Assembly (NCBI GenBank): GCA_016110215.1
Contig: JADWQD010000030.1
Span: forward strand, 1-61,016
Reading direction: 5' to 3'
Origin: Capronia americana
Taxonomy: Eukaryota > Ascomycota > Eurotiomycetes > Chaetothyriales > Herpotrichiellaceae
DNA: 61,016 nucleotides
Shown here: positions 55,695-61,016 of the stretch, piece after piece
Numbering within the stretch: position 1 is the first letter of the stretch
Layout of the letters: every line of letters starts with the position of its first letter
Notes under the pieces: generated by a model
What the model saw: only the letters and a program-made list of their open reading frames with translations
Database searches by the model: none
Told to the model about the DNA's origin: nothing
Program-made: the position numbers and the translations under genes

Positions 55695-57620
55695 ATGTCG
55701 CTGCCCGTCCGCCTGTCTCCCCAGGACACTCCCAACCTGCAGAATGGGGATGCGTCGCCCAAACCAGGCTGGGGATCCGACTACATCGCGCGCCAACTCG
55801 CGAAGGTGCACATCCCGTACTTCGTGCTGGTGCCCGGGTCGTCGTACCGTGGCCTGCACGACAGCCTCGTCAATTTAAACGGCAACACGGCGCCTGAGAT
55901 GGTGGTGTGCCTGCACGAGGAACACTCCATCGCAATAGCGCACGGCTACGCCAAGGTCACAGAGAAGCCGCTGGCATGCGGCCTGCACGCCAACGTCGGG
56001 CTGATGCACGCGTCGATGGCCATCTTTAACGCCTTCATCGATCGCGTCCCGATGGTGATATTCGGCGCGGCGGGCCCGTTCGACACGACGAAACGGCGGC
56101 CGTGGATCGACTCGACGCACACAGCCGTCGATCAAGCCGCCCTGGTGAGGAACTACACCAAATGGGACGACCAGCCCGCGAGCGTGAACTCGGCGATCCG
56201 CAGCGTCATCAAAGCCACGGCCGTGGCGTCCGTCAAGCCATGTGCCCCGACGTATGTTGTCCTTGACGTGGGTCTCCAGGAGGCGCCGTACGACGAGAAA
56301 GACGTCCGCTACCCTGACACGGAGAGATACCTGACCCAGCAATCCGCCGGGGCCAGCCAAGCCGACATCAAGAAAGTGGCACAAGCCTTGAGGGAGTCCA
56401 AGAAGGCGTTGATAATGTTTGGCAGGATGAACCGCACGCAGAAGGGCTGGGACGAGAGGATCCGACTTGCCGAGATGTTCGACGCAAAGGTTATAAGTAC
56501 GATCGACCGTTGTTGTTGTTGCTGCTGGACTTGACCGCGCGAAGATTTCCATGCATGCTTATGTTCATCAAAGCTGACTTCTGTCTTTTCCCCAGCCGAT
56601 ATCAAACAACCGGTCGCCTTCCCCACCACCCACCGATTACACCCCGCCGCGCCTGCACTGTTCCTCGCCCCCGAAGCCTCCAGCATGATCCGAGAAGCCG
56701 ACCTGATCATCTCCTTCGACTGGGTCGACCTGGTGGGTTTCTTCACCGCCGCCCATGGCGAGCTCGTCGAACCACAAGCCAAGGTGATCGAGGTCTCCGT
56801 CGACAGCCAACTCCACAACGGGTGGTCAAAGGACCACTTCGAGACTCCCCCGGCGGACATCAGCATCTTCGCCGATCCCGACAAATTCATCACCGATCTC
56901 GTCGCCGAGCTCGAATCCTCGAAACTCACCGGCTTCCCCAACTCGGCGTGGCCTGCCACAGAGCCGTCGTCGTCGCTGAAGCCGCAGAACTTGGACGGCG
57001 AAGACATCTTCCAGGCAGACCTGGCGTCGGCGCTGTACGCGACCCTCAGCCCGGACGACATGTGCATCATCCGCCTGCCGCTCAGTTTCCGCGGGATCGA
57101 TCTCCTGGCCACGCACCCGCTCGCGTACCTGGGCATGGACGGCGGGGCGGGTATCGGCTCCGGGCCCGGCCAAGCCGTGGGTTCAGCCCTCGCGCTCAAG
57201 GGGACCAAGTACGTGCCCGTAGCGATCCTCGGAGATGGGGACTTTCTGATGGGCAACTCGGCGATCTGGACGGCCGCACGGTACCGCATCCCCGTGCTGA
57301 TCATCGTGTCGAACAACGGCAGTTTCTACAACGACGAGGTCCATCAGGAGAGAGTTGCCAACACGCGCAGCAGACCCGTGGAGAACAAATGGATCGGTAT
57401 GCGGCTGGACGATCCACTACCCGACATCGGGAAGATGTCGGAGGGATTTGGATTGAAGACCCTGGGTGGACAGATCAGCAAGCGAAGCGAGCTGAAGAGC
57501 AAATTTGAAGAGGCCGTCAAGTTGGTCAGAGACGACAAACAATCGGTGGTCTTGGATATCCGGGTCCGGCCTGATGATTACCTGAAGAACTGGGGAGCCG
57601 GCAACATTGTGAAGAAGTAG
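55695..57620 (+). CDS. Thiamine-diphosphate enzyme, benzoylformate decarboxylase-like
   Basis: Members split or join 2-oxoacids with ThDP and Mg. Two exons, 55695-56496 and 56596-57620, give 608 residues. The pyrimidine domain has the catalytic Glu75 in HEEHSIAIAHGYA, which aligns with the HEACVVGIADGYA element of benzoylformate decarboxylase, and LHANVG with His98 where that enzyme has an active-site His. A VPGSS loop at 46-50 fits the GSN loop. The cofactor motif starts GDG (480-482) and ends NN (507-508). Other family members (acetolactate synthase, 2-hydroxyacyl-CoA lyase) are possible, so the exact reaction is open. The intron has a short GTT/GCT repeat. Confidence 0.87.
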
Positions 57621-58248
57621 GCTGTGGGTAGTGGTTATGAGGAGACCAGTCAAGAAGTAGGCAATGGGGAGTGAGCAATACACAGTGGGCAATACGCAGT
57701 ACGCAGCGGGCAGTATGCAGAGGGAAGTGGTGACAAGGAGCCCAACTCAGCAATTCGACCTGCCAGTCATTGTCAGTAGCACTAGACGGTGCCGGCCGGC
57801 CGGTTGCATGGCATGGCGCGATGCATGGTGCGAGGCCTGGTATCTGCTTGATGGACTCCCTCAGGATGATATAAGATAAGCACGAGCACGAGCATGAGAA
57901 CAAGTATGAGTACAGCTTCGATAGACAAAGTATGTAGACAGGGCATGGATCCGGGCCAAATAAGAAAAGAAAGAAAATGACGAAACGCGACAAGACTTCC
58001 AAGGTTAATATGTAGTGCATGCACATGATGCGAGACATAGAGTATGTATGAGATGGTCCTTACAAGTCATGCATGGGACAGTCATACGGAGTAGATAAAC
58101 ACTCATCAACCCCTAGCTTAGCTATACAAACGTTCGACCACCGACCCGCCTACATACATACGTACATGTTACCTACACAAGCAGACCTTACACTAGCCAG
58201 CATCTCGCTCGCTCAGCAGCACGCTCCACCAGCAGTATATAGACTCCA
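57621..58248. other. Convergent 3' region, no gene seen
   Basis: This holds the terminators of the ThDP enzyme and the dioxygenase. Irregular repeats of GCAGTA and GAGCAC type occur at 57660-57720 and 57880-57915. Confidence 0.5.
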
Positions 58249-59397
58249 TCACGGCAACCCGACCCTCATGCTCGTCTTCTCATTCAAGCCCCAAGCATAA
58301 CTCGAATCGTCATGCACCGTCGTCCGCCTCATATCCCGACGATACTTGCCCTCATACGCGCCGCCATGCGCGCGGTGCATGACCGAGGTATTATCCCAGA
58401 GGATCAAATCGCCGGGGTTCTGCCACTCGACCGACAAGACGTACTTGTCCTGGCAGGCGTGTTCCAGCAGACGGTTGATCAGCGCGGTGCTCTCCTCCTC
58501 CGGGAGCCCCTCGACATGGTGCATGTGGTTGCCGATGTACAGCGTGCGGCGGCCGGAGCGCTCGTGCGTCTGCACGACCTTGTGCCGCGAGTAGTAGCCC
58601 TTGCTGGGGTCGACGTCGGTGAAGTACTCGGGCGCGGCCTTGCGGCGCGAGTGCAGCAGCGAGTGGGCGACCACGTAGTCGTTCTCCTCGAGCTGCTGCT
58701 TCAGGTCGGCGGGCAGGTCGTCGTACGCGGCGCGGCAGTCGGCGAAGTCGGTGTTGCCGCCCAGGCCTTGGCCTGGGGGTGGGATCTCGTGCGCGCGGAG
58801 CAGTGACAGGCCTGCCCGGCGCGGGTTGAACGACGAGTCGTGGTGGAAGAGGTTGTTGCCCTGGTGGGGGAGGGGGGATGTTAATCAATGATCCGTTTCG
58901 TGGCAGTGCCGTACCGTGCCGTACAGTGAGAGCTCAAGGAGACCACGCAGCACATACCTTGCCATAATACCAGCGGTGGCTCCCGGGCTTGACCAACGCA
59001 TTGTCCTCCTCGATGTTCCCGACGTCGAATAATTCCTTGTGCTTGAACCGGAACGGCCGCCCCGCCTGGATGTGAGGGAGCACGTCGTCGAGTTCACCCA
59101 GCCGCTCCGAGAATTGGATGTGTAGCTCATCGTTCAATTTAGCGTGCCGAAAGACCAGGACGCCGTACTTTGGGTGGACGCGTGTTAGCAGGGAAGCAAT
59201 ATCGTATGTTTACAGTACATTGGAAGTCGACAGCGGCGTCAAACTCGGCGTGGGCGTACCTGGTTAACGGCCTTCCACAGTTCCTGGAAGACATCCTCAG
59301 GAACAGGGCGGGAGAAGTCGACTCCCGACACCTCGGCGCCAAAGGTAGGATGCAACTCCTTGACTTGGATGAGGTTGTAGTCGACGGCGTGCGGCAT
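58249..59397 (-). CDS. TauD/TfdA-type 2-oxoglutarate-dependent dioxygenase
   Basis: A non-haem iron enzyme that hydroxylates its substrate with O2 and 2-oxoglutarate, often to release sulfonate, phenoxyacetate or similar groups. Three exons, 59260-59397, 58958-59167 and 58249-58860, give 319 residues. The iron ligands are H122 and D124 in FHHDSSF and H278 in NTSVMHRAH. Arg290 or Arg294 in KYRRDMRR would bind 2-oxoglutarate. VEWQNPGDLILWDN precedes the distal His. The ATG at 59395-59397 starts MPHAVDYN; a TTG further upstream is not a likely start. It converges with the ThDP gene. The substrate is unknown. Confidence 0.9.
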
Positions 59398-59661
59398 TTC
59401 GGTTAAGGCTAGATCAAAAACACACAAAATGACTCGTGACAGTACACAGTATACGGCAGAAGAGTCGCGCCGACCGATAGGGGACAGTCCGGGTCAGTCA
59501 ATACCGTTGCCAGAGTACGAGCACAGTGTAGTGCAATGCGGGTGCGTACATTCAACGCGCGCGCATCTTAGGAGAGTTCCCTGTCACGTGCACGCTACCA
59601 CACAATGCACGCTTTCGAATATTTCGCACACAACACTTCAAAATTTATTTAATTAACAACC
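59398..59661. promoter_or_regulatory. Promoter of the dioxygenase, 5' flank of a pogo element
   Basis: This 264-bp interval separates the dioxygenase start from the transposase relic. The 5' inverted repeat of the transposon should lie here, but its partner is beyond the window and I could not define it. A CACGTG box is at about 59584. Confidence 0.35.
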
Positions 59662-61016
59662 ATGGGGTCAATCGAGGAGGCAATTGCTGATCTGGCATCG
59701 CAAGAGGCCCCGAATATTGCTGCGACAGCTAAAGAACACGGAGTCGATCGTTCAACCCTCTCACGGCGCTGGAGAGGCGAAACCTCTAGTCGACAAGAGC
59801 ATTCCGACTCGGTGGCATTGCTCACCAAACAACAATAGAAGAACCTCGTTCTCTATATCAATAAGCTCACCGAGAGAGGCATTCCTCCGACTAATGCAAT
59901 GGTTCGCAACTTCGCATAAGATATCTGCCAAAAAAGGCCCGGAAAGAACTGGGTATACCGGTTCATTTAGACTAATAAGAACATACTGGAATCTGGGTAT
60001 TTAGCTGGCGCCGATTTAAACCGTAAAAAGGCAGATAATATACAATAGTATCGCCTTTATTTTAAGCTGGTTAGAGCTTTATTATTATGCCTATTTAATA
60101 CTTATATATTATAGGTAGCTGCTAAGATTACTTAATATAACGTCCTCCCCTAGAATACCTATAATATAGATGAAAAGGGCTTCTTACTTAGTGTTCTTCA
60201 AAAGGCCAAGAGGGTCTTTACTAAAAGCTACTTTAACAGCGGTAAATTACTCGGTGCAGGCTAAGACGGTAACCGTAAGTAGATTATAGTCCTTACGACT
60301 ATCTATATAGACGGCAGCTATTTACCCCCTTCTATTATCTATCAGGCACTTATAATAAACCTCTAAGACAGCTAGCTAGACGATTTTAATACTAAGAAGG
60401 ATAAAGCCTTCTTTACATCCTCTCTAATAAGCTGGATAAATAATAAAGTCGGGTATATATAGTTAAGTACTGTATTTAACCGATTCACCAAGCTAAAAGC
60501 GCGAAATAAGCGTAATTATCGCCTTCTCTTCTTAGACGGGTATAGTAGTTATATTAATATAAAGTTTTTAACCTAGTGTAAATAGTATAGAGTACTTATT
60601 ATAGTATACCCTCCGCATTTAACGCATCACCTTTAGCCACTTAATATCAGCCTATTTAGCCCTCTAGTGAACTATTACTCTTAAGAACTTAATATTTAGA
60701 TTCATAAGACGTAAGGCTTATACTATATTAGCAAGAGAGAGTTCTTCAGGCTGTTTAAGACCGCCTAGCACCGTACAATGACCTATACTAATATACTAAG
60801 TAGCTAGGAGAGGATAGGATTACAGCTATTCAACCCAGAACAGGTATACCAGCAAATACAGCAAAGACAATAAGCCCCCAGCTATTCAACAGCCTCCTCT
60901 CTCTCCGCAGACGATATACGGTAAGCACGAAGCTTATTTAAACGATTGGCAGGCCCACAGCCCAATCCGGAGGCACAAAAGCTTCAAGGCTTACTTGAGA
61001 AGCTGTCGGTGCAAAC
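59662..61016 (+). pseudogene. pogo/Fot1-type transposase, RIP-damaged, cut by window end
   Basis: One frame from ATG 59662-59664 runs to the window end with no frameshift that I can see, but with many TAG and TAA codons. The N-terminus has a psq-type helix-turn-helix (STLSRRW), then a CENP-B-like DNA-binding region, then the DDE domain. The first Asp is in NIDEKGF (codon 60169-60171), the second in LDGYSSY (60535-60537). The third (60643-60645, PLNISLF where PLD is expected) is Asn. The spacing is DD35D. Loss of the third Asp and the stops make it inactive. The 5' 200 bp are little mutated, the interior more. Confidence 0.85.

Overview
The window looks like nuclear DNA of a filamentous ascomycete (Pezizomycotina); I do not assign an order. 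The genes have short GT-AG introns and belong to fungal families: Zn2Cys6 regulators, MFS sugar and anion permeases, short-chain dehydrogenases. Two blocks carry the signature of repeat-induced point mutation (RIP). In them CA and TG dinucleotides are nearly gone, TA is in large excess and CG survives, so ATG codons and open frames have disappeared.

Layout. (1) 1-21340 is one RIP-degraded block. Most of it reads as a single 19.35-kb hAT-type DNA transposon (949-20299) between perfect 8-bp target duplications. It contains a decayed hAT transposase (about 16450-18990), four 332-bp MITEs that share its termini, and a full-length antisense LINE (9322-16045) with its own 13-bp duplication and poly-A tail. 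(2) 21340-22050 is the wreck of a sugar transporter at the block edge. (3) 22764-36094 is a gene island: MFS sugar porter, Baeyer-Villiger-type flavin monooxygenase, Zn2Cys6 activator and two related SDR dehydrogenases. (4) 36355-39092 is a nested repeat: a Tc1/mariner-like element with 80-bp inverted repeats, split by a gag-only LTR retroelement with 166-bp LTRs. (5) 39100-42500 has no convincing gene. (6) 42518-59397 is a second gene run: SDR, beta-lactamase-fold esterase, FMN 2-hydroxyacid oxidase or lactate-monooxygenase type enzyme, PAF-acetylhydrolase-like lipase, Zn2Cys6 regulator, ACS-family permease, ThDP 2-oxoacid decarboxylase-like enzyme and TauD-type dioxygenase. (7) 59662 to the window end is a RIP-damaged pogo/Fot1 transposase, cut by the window edge.

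How the genes may work together (inference). The first island has the parts of a ketone-oxidation route: uptake, alcohol to ketone by SDR, ketone to ester by the monooxygenase, under a local regulator. An esterase lies about 8 kb beyond the second repeat block. The second run pairs a 2-hydroxyacid oxidase with a 2-oxoacid decarboxylase, in the manner of a mandelate-type degradation module, with a permease and regulator between them. Exon models were built by hand from splice consensus, reading frame and family motifs; every spliced model totals a multiple of three.
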